Position numbers and translations under genes: made by a program | Shown here: one piece after another, positions 40,455 to 48,311 of the stretch | How the letters are laid out: each line of letters opens with the position of its first letter | How positions within the stretch are numbered: the stretch's first letter is position 1 | Notes under the pieces: model-generated | The model's input: only the letters and a program-made list of their open reading frames with translations | Databases searched by the model: none | What the model was told of the DNA's origin: nothing | Assembly: GCA_903848465.1 (NCBI GenBank) | Contig: CAINGK010000072.1 | Location: 62,001 to 126,000 of the forward strand | Direction of reading: 5' to 3' | Length of the DNA: 64,000 nucleotides | Origin: an uncultured Verrucomicrobiota bacterium | GTDB lineage: Bacteria > Verrucomicrobiota > Verrucomicrobiia > Verrucomicrobiales > Verrucomicrobiaceae

Positions 40455-42830
40455 TCACTCGCGTGTGATCGTCTCATCCAGATTCAGCATCACCCGGGCC
40501 ACCGCCTGCCAAGCTTGAGGCTCAGCAGCGTTCGATTTCCGTTCGGCAGCGAGGAGTCGCATGAGCGCCCCGCGCTCACGATCAAGGGGTGGGCGAGAAA
40601 CGCAGAGCTGATAGGCGTGGGCGATGCGGGCGTCGTCTGTTTTGGCTTCCTTGATCAGGCGTGCGGCTAGGGCTTGCGCGAACTCGACGTAGGCGCTGTC
40701 GTTGAGCAGGGTGAGGGCCTGCAGCGGGGTGTTGCTGCGGATGCGGCGGGTGCAGGTGCTGAAACCGTCGGGAGCATCGAAGACGCTGAGCGCAGGCGGC
40801 GGTGTGGCGCGGAAAATGAAAGTGTAGATGCCGCGCCGGTAGCGGTCGCTGCCTTTGCTAAGCGGCCACGCGCGTTTGACCTGCCCCAGGGACATCACCC
40901 CTTCGGGGATGGGCGGATAGACGGGCGCGCCACCCATCTTGAGCGAGAGCAGCCCACTGGTGGCGAGGCAGACATCACGCACGACTTCGGCGTCGAGGCG
41001 CAGACGATTTTGCCGCCAGAGCAGGTAGTTGTTGGGATCGACTTGCTGGCCGTCTGTTTTTCCAGAACGGGCTAAAGCCCGAACAACGAACGAAGACTGC
41101 TGATACGTCGCGCTGGTGACGATGAGCTGATGCAGGTGCTTGAAACTCCAGTGGTGCTCCATGAAATCGACGGCGAGCCAGTCGAGGAGTTCGGGATGGC
41201 TGGGCAGACGGCCCATGGTGCCAAAGTCGTTTTCGGTTTCGACGAGGCCACGGCCAAAGTATTGTTGCCAGACGCGGTTCACAATGACGCGAGCGGTAAG
41301 CGGGTTCTTTGGGTCGGTAATCCAGTGCGCGAGAGCGAGGCGATCAGCCTTGGCACCAGAGGGCAGGGGTGGCAATACGGCGAGGACACCGGGCAGAACC
41401 TCATCGGACGGACGGGTGAAATCCCCTTTGATGAAGAGCGTCGTTTTGCGCGGCTGCGGCAGTTCCTTCATCACCAGGGTGCTGGTGCCGTTCTTGAAGA
41501 TATTGTCGAGTTCGAGATGGCGGTCGTACAGCGGATTGAAGACGCTGTCAGACGTGCCGGTCATGGCCTTGAAAAGCAGGCGCTGATCGGTAGCGCCACG
41601 TTTGGCGGCGGGCTTGGCCAGAGACTTGAGCGCTTCGGCATCCACCAGCTTCTTCGATTTGTCGCCCAGGGTCTTTTCCCACTCCTGCAAGACGTCGAGC
41701 CGCGTCTTGATATGAGCGTCGATCTGCTTGAGCACCTGCGCATGCTCGGCCTTCAGCTTGTCGAGATCCTGGCCGGGATCAGGCACGGGCATGGTGGGTT
41801 CGTCCTGGTTGTTGAGGAAGGCGAAGAGCTGATAGTACTCGCGCTGGCTGATGGGATCAAACTTGTGATCGTGGCACTGCGCACAGCCGATGGTGAGGCC
41901 GAGCCAGACGGTGCCGGTGGTCGCAACGCGGTCAAAGATGCTCTCAATGCGGAACTGCTCTTTGTCGATGCCGCCTTCCTGATTGATCTGCGTGTTGCGA
42001 TGGAAACCGGTGGCGATGAGCTGTTCGCGCGTGGGCTTGGGCAGCATGTCTCCGGCGAGTTGCTCGAGCGTGAACTGATCGAAGGGCTTGTCCTGATTCA
42101 GCGCATTGACGACGTAATCGCGATACGGCCACATGCTGCGCGGCGCGTCGATGCTGTAGCCGTTGCTGTCCCCATAGCGTGCTTGATCGAGCCACCAGCG
42201 GCCCCAGCGTTCGCCGTAGTGTTTGGAAGCGAGCAGCCTGGTGACCAGCCCTTGGATGTTTGACGCTGGATTCTTGATGAAGGTGGCGACTTCAGCAGGC
42301 GTGGGCGGCAGACCGGTAAGATCAAGGTGAAGGCGGCGGATGAGTGTAGCAGGCGTAGCGGGAGGCGAAGGTTCCAGGCCGGCTTTGGCAAGACGGGCGC
42401 GAACGAAGGCATCAATGGGATGCGTGCTACCACTCTGTGGTAGCGGGGCTTTGATCGGTGCGATGAAGGCCCAATGCCGGTCGTCGCTGGGCGTTTCTTC
42501 CGCAGGAGCATGCGCGCCTTCCGCCACCCATTCCCTGATGAGTGCGATCTGCGCGGAGTCGAGTGGGCCACGCTTGTAGGGCATCTGCGGGATTTCAGCG
42601 TGGGTTCCGGAGACCACCTGCACCAGGAGATCGGGCAGCGCGGAGCCACGCTTGCCGCCGGTGCGTACGGCAGCAGCGGTGTCGAGCTTGAGCTGGGATT
42701 TCTGTGTGGTGGCACCGTGGCATTTGACGCAATGCTGGTGCAGCAGGGGTTTGATCTGCGTGGTGTAATCCACCGCCGCGTGACTGGCGGCGGTAAAGAT
42801 CAGGAGTGGGATGAGGGTGCAGCGGAGCAT
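40455..42830 (-). CDS. Exported cytochrome c / DUF1549 / DUF1553 protein
   Basis: A 791-residue protein with a signal peptide (about 1-18, ending TAASHA), a Planctomycete-type cytochrome c domain with haem site HCVKCH, then DUF1549 (about 110-320, containing LDLTGLPPTP and RYGDSNGYSID) and DUF1553 (about 490-760, with NPLTARVIVNRVWQQYFGRG). These proteins are abundant in Planctomycetes and Verrucomicrobia and are linked, without proof, to polysaccharide or sulfated-glycan use. ATG 42830 is the start that gives a signal peptide. No DUF1501 partner is adjacent. Confidence 0.9.
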   Translation of the reverse strand: MLRCTLIPLLIFTAASHAAVDYTTQIKPLLHQHCVKCHGATTQKSQLKLDTAAAVRTGGKRGSALPDLLVQVVSGTHAEIPQMPYKRGPLDSAQIALIREWVAEGAHAPAEETPSDDRHWAFIAPIKAPLPQSGSTHPIDAFVRARLAKAGLEPSPPATPATLIRRLHLDLTGLPPTPAEVATFIKNPASNIQGLVTRLLASKHYGERWGRWWLDQARYGDSNGYSIDAPRSMWPYRDYVVNALNQDKPFDQFTLEQLAGDMLPKPTREQLIATGFHRNTQINQEGGIDKEQFRIESIFDRVATTGTVWLGLTIGCAQCHDHKFDPISQREYYQLFAFLNNQDEPTMPVPDPGQDLDKLKAEHAQVLKQIDAHIKTRLDVLQEWEKTLGDKSKKLVDAEALKSLAKPAAKRGATDQRLLFKAMTGTSDSVFNPLYDRHLELDNIFKNGTSTLVMKELPQPRKTTLFIKGDFTRPSDEVLPGVLAVLPPLPSGAKADRLALAHWITDPKNPLTARVIVNRVWQQYFGRGLVETENDFGTMGRLPSHPELLDWLAVDFMEHHWSFKHLHQLIVTSATYQQSSFVVRALARSGKTDGQQVDPNNYLLWRQNRLRLDAEVVRDVCLATSGLLSLKMGGAPVYPPIPEGVMSLGQVKRAWPLSKGSDRYRRGIYTFIFRATPPPALSVFDAPDGFSTCTRRIRSNTPLQALTLLNDSAYVEFAQALAARLIKEAKTDDARIAHAYQLCVSRPPLDRERGALMRLLAAERKSNAAEPQAWQAVARVMLNLDETITRE

Positions 42831-42907
42831 TCGAAAAAGAAACACAGTGGCGTTCAAAGGTACGTCAGGCAGACGGTGGCTTCTTCCGTGTTCTGGCATT
42901 CGCCGCC

Positions 42908-42944
42908 ACAAAAAAGCCGCACTCGCGCGGGGCGGGTGCGGCTT
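42908..42944 (-). terminator. Rho-independent terminator of the EF-hand gene
   Basis: On the minus strand a 7-base-pair stem GCCGCAC/GTGCGGC (42942-42936 with 42922-42916) with a 13-base GC-rich loop is followed by six T (42915-42910). It lies about 35 bases after the EF-hand stop. Confidence 0.85.
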
Positions 42945-42978
42945 GATATGACTGGTTGAAGTCAAAGAGTCAGACGGC

Positions 42979-43284
42979 TCAGGCGTCCTTCTTTTTCTTC
43001 GGGGTCAGTTCTTCCTTGGTGAGGAAGCCGTCGCCGTCTTTGTCCATCTTGCCAAAGCGTTCGGTGGCCTTGGCTTCATCCTTCTTGGCCATTGGAGAAG
43101 CCATCCATTCCGCCTTGGAGACTTTGCCGTCTTTGTCGGTATCGAGCTTGGCGATCATTTCATCAGGGGTCATCCTGGGCTTGCCCTTGTCGCCTTCGGG
43201 CTTCTTTGGGGCGTCGCCTTCAGCGGCGAAGGAAGTGATGGCGGAGAGCGCCAAGATGGCGAGGAGTGAGGTGATAACTTTCAT
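42979..43284 (-). CDS. Exported EF-hand protein
   Basis: A 101-residue secreted protein: signal peptide about 1-20 (ending SFAA), a Lys/Gly/Pro linker, then two EF-hand loops, DTDKDGKVSKAE (48-59) and DKDGDGFLTKEE (81-92), each with Asp at positions 1, 3 and 5 and Glu at 12. It probably binds calcium outside the cytoplasm. The C-terminus is Lys-rich. The gene stands alone with its own terminator. The leader AACCCAACATCGACCCAC lacks a Shine-Dalgarno site. Confidence 0.88.
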   Translation of the reverse strand: MKVITSLLAILALSAITSFAAEGDAPKKPEGDKGKPRMTPDEMIAKLDTDKDGKVSKAEWMASPMAKKDEAKATERFGKMDKDGDGFLTKEELTPKKKKDA

Positions 43285-43434
43285 GTGGGTCGATGTTGGG
43301 TTGTTGATATTAAAAAGCGTGGGATTCTGGGTGTCCCAGTCCGGCGCGTTGCGTGTTAAACGAGAATGCCCCCATTCCGTTTCATTATTTCGTAGATGAA
43401 TTGGCTGAGTGCGATTTTCTGTAATGAATACAGG

Positions 43435-44988
43435 TTACAGCAACCGCGCTGCCGCCTCCGCCAAGGCACTGCGCTCACCTTTGACCAGAGGAACGTGCGC
43501 CGCGAACGTCTGGCCACGCATGCGTTGGCGGGTGTACACCAGCCCGTTGCTGCGGCTGTCCACGTAGGGATTGTCGATCTGCGCCGGGTCGCCGACGAGG
43601 ACGAGCTTGGAACCGCGTGACATACGGGTGACGATGGTCTTGGCCTCCAGCGGCGTGAGCTGCTGCGCTTCATCCAGAATGAAAAAGCGGTCCGGTATGC
43701 TGCGGCCACGAATGTAGCAGAGCGCTTCAATTTCGATGACGCCCTGCTGAATGAGCGGGTCATACGGTGCGGCTGGCGCAGCGATCTGCTGCTGCGGTTC
43801 GGGCATGAAACGATTCTTTTTTCGTGCCGGACCCTGCTGGGTACCTTCCATGGGCCGCATCAGGAGATCGAGCGCGTCATAAACGGGCTGCAGCCATGGG
43901 CGCATTTTTTCCTGCAATGAACCGGGCAGAAATCCGACGGTCTGACCCATGGCCACGATGGGTCGGCTCACGGTGACGCCGTGGTAAGTGCGGTTGAACA
44001 CCTGCTGCAATGCGGCTGCGACGGCGAGCAGGGTCTTGCCCGTGCCAGCCTGGCCGTAACAAGTGACGAGGCTGATCTCAGGGTCGAGCAGGGCATCCAG
44101 GAAGCAGGCCTGACCGAGATTCATCGGTTTGATGGCGCGGCCATGACCGACCTTGATCGACTCCGGCGTGTGATGCAGGCGGATAAATTCGCCGTTGGCA
44201 CTGAGCTTTGCAGGCATGGTGGCTTTGTCGCCGGCGGAGAGCAGGGCGTAGTCATTGACGACCATGCCCACAGTGCGGGTTTCCGGTAGAGAGAGGCACC
44301 CGCTGCTGGCGAAACGTTGCAGTTCATGCTGGCTGACATCGACGCGGGCGATGTCGAAATTGGCCACTTCACGCGGCTCCACTTTGTCATGCAGGTAATC
44401 CTCACACTCAATGCCCACGGCACGCGCCTTGAGCTGCATGTTGAGGTCTTTGCTGACGAGAATGACCGGCGGAGAAACCTGCTCGCTCAACCAGAGTGTG
44501 CAGGCCAGGATGCGGTGGTCGGCTTTGTCCAGATCGTGGAAAATACGTTCGAATCCCTGCACGCTGGCGTGTTTACGCGCCTCTGCGGGATCATAAACAG
44601 CGACGCGGATGCTGCCGCCGCCGTCCGTAGGGACGCCACTGGTCACTGAGGCACCCTTAGTGGCAAAGATTTTCATCAGCGCCCGATGCACCTCACGGGC
44701 ATTCGCGCCTCGTTCGGTCATCTCGTTTTTGAAGCGGTCAAGTTCGCTCAGGACATCGACAGGAATGCAGATGTGATGCTCGGCAAAGCGGTGGATGCAG
44801 GCGGGATCGTGCAGCAGGACGTTGGTGTCGAGAACGAAGGTCTTGGTGGCGGTAGGAGTTCCGGCGCGGCGGCGGCGGGAGGAGGAGGCGGAAGGAGAAG
44901 AGGAATTCACAGAAACAGGACCAGAGTCAGAGGCGCGGGTGGAAATGGCGGGAGAAATTACCGATGCTGGGTGGTCGTCGCGGTCCAT
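43435..44988 (-). CDS. PIN-PhoH (PhoH2/YlaK-type) RNA helicase/nuclease
   Basis: A 517-residue fusion. The PIN nuclease domain (about 50-185) has acidic residues in FVLDTNVLLHD (Asp54) and SELDRFK, with more at Asp153 and Asp157. The PhoH ATPase domain (about 280-517) has Walker A GQAGTGKT (312-319) and Walker B with FFILDEAQQLTP. PhoH2 proteins unwind and cleave RNA. The first 45 residues are Ser/Arg-rich and disordered. A 150-base gap (43285-43434) with no clear feature separates it from the EF-hand gene. Confidence 0.93.
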   Translation of the reverse strand: MDRDDHPASVISPAISTRASDSGPVSVNSSSPSASSSRRRRAGTPTATKTFVLDTNVLLHDPACIHRFAEHHICIPVDVLSELDRFKNEMTERGANAREVHRALMKIFATKGASVTSGVPTDGGGSIRVAVYDPAEARKHASVQGFERIFHDLDKADHRILACTLWLSEQVSPPVILVSKDLNMQLKARAVGIECEDYLHDKVEPREVANFDIARVDVSQHELQRFASSGCLSLPETRTVGMVVNDYALLSAGDKATMPAKLSANGEFIRLHHTPESIKVGHGRAIKPMNLGQACFLDALLDPEISLVTCYGQAGTGKTLLAVAAALQQVFNRTYHGVTVSRPIVAMGQTVGFLPGSLQEKMRPWLQPVYDALDLLMRPMEGTQQGPARKKNRFMPEPQQQIAAPAAPYDPLIQQGVIEIEALCYIRGRSIPDRFFILDEAQQLTPLEAKTIVTRMSRGSKLVLVGDPAQIDNPYVDSRSNGLVYTRQRMRGQTFAAHVPLVKGERSALAEAAARLL

Positions 44989-45238
44989 GGTAGTTTAGTG
45001 GGTATAGTGGTTGCCTGCGTTGAAAAAGGCGGGGACAGCTTTTCGTTGGCGCGGGGGAGAGCCAAACGTACCGATCCCGAAATGTGATTATTTGAATGAA
45101 TCACGGTAATTGATGAAGAGTGTCAGAACGTGCAGTGGCTGGCAAGAACTTATTCACAAAGACGAAGTTATTCACAGTTGGTGGCACGTTTGAACAGATG
45201 ACGTCATCGCACAGCTCAGGCCAACGCGTGTATCAACT
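44989..45238. other. 250-base regulatory gap with DnaA boxes and palindromes
   Basis: No gene is visible. The gap lies upstream of the PhoH gene and downstream of the oxidase gene, both on the minus strand. It contains GTGATT-N9-AATCAC (45084-45104), two DnaA-box sequences in direct orientation, and the perfect palindrome GATGACGTCATC (45197-45208). An AT-rich stretch covers about 45080-45120. Confidence 0.6.
45150..45176 (+). promoter_or_regulatory. Pair of DnaA boxes
   Basis: TTATTCACA occurs at 45150-45158 and 45168-45176, both matching TTATNCACA exactly, 18 bases apart in the same orientation. The match extends to a 13-base near-repeat (GAA-c/g-TTATTCACA). They are 162-188 bases upstream of the PhoH start. 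Confidence 0.6.
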
Positions 45239-45694
45239 TCAGCAATGTGCCGAAAAGGGCACTTCAAAATATGCCAAAGCCCACTCTCGCATGTAGCGCA
45301 CCCGGTTGGGCACGAAGCGATAGATGATGAGTTCAGGATTGTCGATGCTGCCCAGGTAAGCGCGTAGCAAGGGATTGGCAGCCCAGATTTCCTCCAGCAG
45401 CGCACGCTCCGTGACGATCTCTGCCGTGGCGGTGATGCGCACCTGGTTGTCCTGGTCATCCTTGTAACATAACTCGGCCTTCGGATTGGATGCCAGTTCA
45501 TGCGTTTTGCCGTAGCGGCGCAGATTGGCGACATAGACCGTAAAGCCGTCCGTACGCACCGGGGAGACGGGGCGCAGTCGCGGCTGGTCGCCATCCACGG
45601 TAGCCAGCATGGGAAACTTCGCGGCACGCATGGTCGCCTGCGCGAGTTGCGGGAGTTCGGCGGGATCAACGGGCTGGGGTTGCGGGCGGGACAT
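45239..45694 (-). CDS. Pyridoxamine 5'-phosphate oxidase-like FMN protein
   Basis: A 151-residue split-barrel flavoprotein: AAKFPMLATVDGDQPRLRPV is the typical FMN/F420-binding strand region, followed by KAELCYKDDQDNQVRITATAEIV. The family includes oxidases, haem-degrading and stress proteins; the specific role is unknown. ATG 45694 gives the normal length; upstream in-frame starts add 39 residues unlike the family. It is divergent from the AI-2E family transporter across 100 bases. Confidence 0.8.
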   Translation of the reverse strand: MSRPQPQPVDPAELPQLAQATMRAAKFPMLATVDGDQPRLRPVSPVRTDGFTVYVANLRRYGKTHELASNPKAELCYKDDQDNQVRITATAEIVTERALLEEIWAANPLLRAYLGSIDNPELIIYRFVPNRVRYMREWALAYFEVPFSAHC

Positions 45695-45794
45695 GGTGCG
45701 AGACGATACGCCGTGAGCCTGTGCTGTCCAATTTGTGGCGATCTTTGGAGTACCCAAACGGCACCGACTGGCTAGGCTGCGCGGCATTCTCTCC

Positions 45795-47075
45795 ATGAAG
45801 AATCTTCCCACTGCTTTTCAGCGCAACGCGTTATGGACGGCCATCACCGCCGTGTCTATCACCGTCATCGGGGCGCTGGCCATCGGACTGATCTATTTGG
45901 CGACGAATGTGATGTCCTTTCTCCAGCCTATCCTGGTGCCCTTCGCCGTGGCGGGGGTCCTAGCCTACCTGCTGGAGCCGGGTGTGGAGTGGCTGGAGCG
46001 CCGGGGGCTGAACCGCCAGCGTTCGGTGCTGCTGGCGTTTGCGATGTTCACGCTCGCCATCGGAGGACTGGGCTGGTGGATCGTCGTGAAGGTGGATGAT
46101 CCCGCCCGCCATTTAGCTGAACGCGTGCCAGTCTATTATACCAAGGCCCAGAAAGCGGTGATCGATTTTGCAGCGAAGATCGAAAAGAACTACGACATCA
46201 AGCTGCTGCCCCACGTCGAGACGATGGTGACGCCTGCTCTTTCGCCTGAATCTCAGGTGCCGACTCCAGCGGCTACTAAAGAGGGAGCCGACGGGGCCGA
46301 TACCGATTTTCAGGCCCTGCTGCGGGGTGACTGGGTGAAGACGACGCTACCCAAAGTGCCGGGCATTGTCTGGACCTTCCTCAAATCCAGCGTGGGAGGT
46401 TTCCTTGGGGTGTTCGGTTTCATGCTCTCCTTCATCATCGTGCCGCTCTACCTCTATTATTTCCTGATCGAGAGCGCCAGGATTCAGGAGAAGTGGTCGG
46501 ACTACCTGCCGCTGCGGGCCTCGGCCTTCAAAGACGAGGTGGTGAGCTGTTTGAACGAGATCAACAGCTATCTGGTGGCCTTCTTTCGCGGCCAGCTTTT
46601 TGTGAGTGTGATCAATGGCATCGCCACGGGCATCGGACTCTTGTTAGCTGGGCTGGATTTCGGCCTGATCATCGGTCTGGTGCTGTGTGTGGCAGGGATC
46701 ATTCCATATCTCGGCATCGCCATGTGCTGGATTCCGGCGGTGATCATCGCCTCGGTGCAGGGTGGCAGTGCCCTCATTCCAGCCGATCCCTGGTGGGTCA
46801 TGCCGCTGGTCGTCACCGGTGTCTTCGCCCTGGTGCAGCAAATTGATGCCTTGTTTATTACGCCGCGCATCGTGGGGGAAGCCGTGGGGCTGCACCCGAT
46901 GACGGTGATCGCCTCCGTGCTCGTGTGGGGGCTTCTGCTGGGCGGTCTGCTCGGTGCCATTTTGGCGGTGCCGCTCACGGCCTCGGTCAAGGTGCTGTTC
47001 CAGCGCTACGTGTGGCGCGCGCGCATTGCGCCGCAGACCATTGGCGGCTCCAGGCAGGAAGCGTCCGCAACATGA
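45795..47075 (+). CDS. AI-2E family transporter (PerM-like)
   Basis: A 426-residue membrane protein with about eight helices. Family marks are FLQPILVPFAVAGVLAYLLEP near the N-terminus, the FFRGQLFVSVINGIATGIGL block and the conserved end QQIDALFITPRIVGEAVGLHP. Members export autoinducer-2 or act in sodium/proton exchange; the family name does not prove an AI-2 role. ATG 45795 is chosen over an in-frame ATG 60 bases upstream because MKNLPTAFQRN directly precedes the first helix. Confidence 0.85.
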   Translation: MKNLPTAFQRNALWTAITAVSITVIGALAIGLIYLATNVMSFLQPILVPFAVAGVLAYLLEPGVEWLERRGLNRQRSVLLAFAMFTLAIGGLGWWIVVKVDDPARHLAERVPVYYTKAQKAVIDFAAKIEKNYDIKLLPHVETMVTPALSPESQVPTPAATKEGADGADTDFQALLRGDWVKTTLPKVPGIVWTFLKSSVGGFLGVFGFMLSFIIVPLYLYYFLIESARIQEKWSDYLPLRASAFKDEVVSCLNEINSYLVAFFRGQLFVSVINGIATGIGLLLAGLDFGLIIGLVLCVAGIIPYLGIAMCWIPAVIIASVQGGSALIPADPWWVMPLVVTGVFALVQQIDALFITPRIVGEAVGLHPMTVIASVLVWGLLLGGLLGAILAVPLTASVKVLFQRYVWRARIAPQTIGGSRQEASAT

Positions 47076-47094
47076 TCACAACCGGCAAGCTCGC

Positions 47095-47472
47095 ATGAAA
47101 AACATCCTTCTGGTCTTTCTCGGCGGCGGCATCGGTTCGGTGCTGCGTTATGGCACCGTCATCGGCATGGCGCGCCTGCTGCCAAAGGCTGTCTTTCCCT
47201 GGGGAGTGCTCGCCGCCAACATCCTCGGCAGTTTTATACTGGGCTTCCTCTTTGCCCTGCCTGCCATGAAGGAAAAAGGCAGCGGGCCATGGCTGTTCGC
47301 CGCCACCGGGGTGCTGGGCGGCTACACGACTTTTTCCACGCTGGCGAACGACTCGTGGCTGTTGCTGCTCAACCAGCATTCCTGGCTCGCGGTGCTCAAT
47401 GCCATTGGCAGTGTGCTGCTAGGAATCACCGCAGCCGCCGTAGGGTGGTGGGCGGGCAGCAAGCTGGCGTGA
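47095..47472 (+). CDS. crcB: Fluoride channel CrcB/FluC
   Basis: Exports fluoride through a dual-topology dimer in the inner membrane. The 125 residues have four helices and the marker motifs GGGIGSVLRYG, NILGSFILGFL and the phenylalanine-box loop GGYTTFSTLANDS that also holds the central sodium site. Only 19 bases separate it from the AI-2E gene, so there is no room for a fluoride riboswitch directly upstream. Confidence 0.93.
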   Translation: MKNILLVFLGGGIGSVLRYGTVIGMARLLPKAVFPWGVLAANILGSFILGFLFALPAMKEKGSGPWLFAATGVLGGYTTFSTLANDSWLLLLNQHSWLAVLNAIGSVLLGITAAAVGWWAGSKLA

Positions 47473-47584
47473 TTAATCGGTGCAAGCCTTCTTCAGAGCA
47501 GGATCGACTCTTCAAAAATCAACAATCGTTGTTCATCAAGCGTCAATCACGCATGCCCCAGACACTCCAAAGTCAGAGGATTGA

Positions 47585-47607
47585 CGATTGTCGAGCAATC
47601 GATTTTT
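47585..47607 (+). terminator. Weak terminator candidate and short repeats after crcB
   Basis: CGATTG-tcgag-CAATCG (47585-47601) is a 6-base-pair stem followed by ATTTTTG. The surrounding 47473-47652 gap is built of short AT-rich repeats: GATTGTCGA occurs at 47587-47595 and 47608-47616, and related AATCAACAATCG appears near 47517. Convergent khpA ends with a hairpin TCAGGC-ttca-GCCTGA (47653-47668). Confidence 0.35.
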
Positions 47608-47652
47608 GATTGTCGAAGTGCAGGCCATCTGGCGCATGCGAGGCTCAATATC

Positions 47653-47955
47653 TCAGGCTTCAGCCTGAGGCGTCTCAGTGCCGGCTTCCGCGTCTTCTTC
47701 GCGTGCCGATCCCACTTTGAGGGAAATCTTGATCCCGTGCTTGGCGGCCGCTGTGTTGAGCAGGGAGCGGATCGCACTGATCGTCATGCCATTTTTTCCA
47801 ATGACATGACGCACATCTTCGGGTGCTAATTGTACACGATAGGCGACAGCACCATTAATATTGGTGCCAATGGCAATCGTCGCCTGCTGCGGGTGGTCGA
47901 TCAGATTCGCCACCACATAGGATAGGAACTCGCGGAGGGCTTCCGGCGCGTCCAT
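47653..47955 (-). CDS. khpA: KH-domain RNA-binding protein KhpA
   Basis: Small RNA-binding protein of the YlqC/KhpA family, 100 residues. One KH domain (about 30-80) contains the GxxG loop in HVIGKNGMTISAIRSLL; an acidic Glu/Ala-rich tail of about 17 residues follows. KhpA binds RNA with KhpB in other bacteria. It is encoded six bases after rpsP in the usual rpsP-ylqC order. Confidence 0.92.
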   Translation of the reverse strand: MDAPEALREFLSYVVANLIDHPQQATIAIGTNINGAVAYRVQLAPEDVRHVIGKNGMTISAIRSLLNTAAAKHGIKISLKVGSAREEDAEAGTETPQAEA

Positions 47956-47961
47956 ACCTGC

Positions 47962-48213
47962 TTATGCCGGGACTACGGCTGCGGCGTGCTTGATGAGGCT
48001 CTTGACGGTGTCAGAGGGCTTGGCTCCTTGGGAGATCCAGGCGTTGACGCGATCAAGCTTCACTGTTGCACCTTTGACGCCCTTTTGAGGATCGTAGGTA
48101 CCGAGGATTTCGAGGAAACGGCCTTCTTTTGGGAAGCGCTGGTCAGCCGCGACGATACGGAAGACTGGACGGCCTTTTTGGCCTTCTTGACGGAGACGGA
48201 TGACAACTGCCAT
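47962..48213 (-). CDS. rpsP: 30S ribosomal protein S16
   Basis: Small-subunit protein, 83 residues, with the family start MAVVIRLRQEGQKGRPVFRIV and the conserved FLEILGTYDPQ and VKLDRVNAWISQGAKPSDTV segments. It heads the pair rpsP-khpA. The rimM-trmD-rplS genes that usually follow are not here. The 98-base gap upstream (48214-48311) must hold the promoter; none is distinct. Confidence 0.97.
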   Translation of the reverse strand: MAVVIRLRQEGQKGRPVFRIVAADQRFPKEGRFLEILGTYDPQKGVKGATVKLDRVNAWISQGAKPSDTVKSLIKHAAAVVPA

Positions 48214-48311
48214 GATACGGGTACGGGAATGGGGTCAGGTTTTGGGGAGGTGCATGGTGGAGACTTTGAGAAGGAAATCAAACGTTTTTTCCCCCTCATT
48301 CTCAGGCTGGC

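Noticed and set aside
41130..42263. Long open frame opposite the first DUF1549/DUF1553 gene
   Set aside because: Antisense shadow; no motifs, start context or partner.
44989..45238. Replication origin
   Set aside because: Only two DnaA boxes, no dnaA, dnaN, gidA or parAB nearby, and no cluster of AT-rich 13-mers.
47076..47094. Fluoride riboswitch before crcB
   Set aside because: Only 19 bases lie between the genes, too short for the aptamer.
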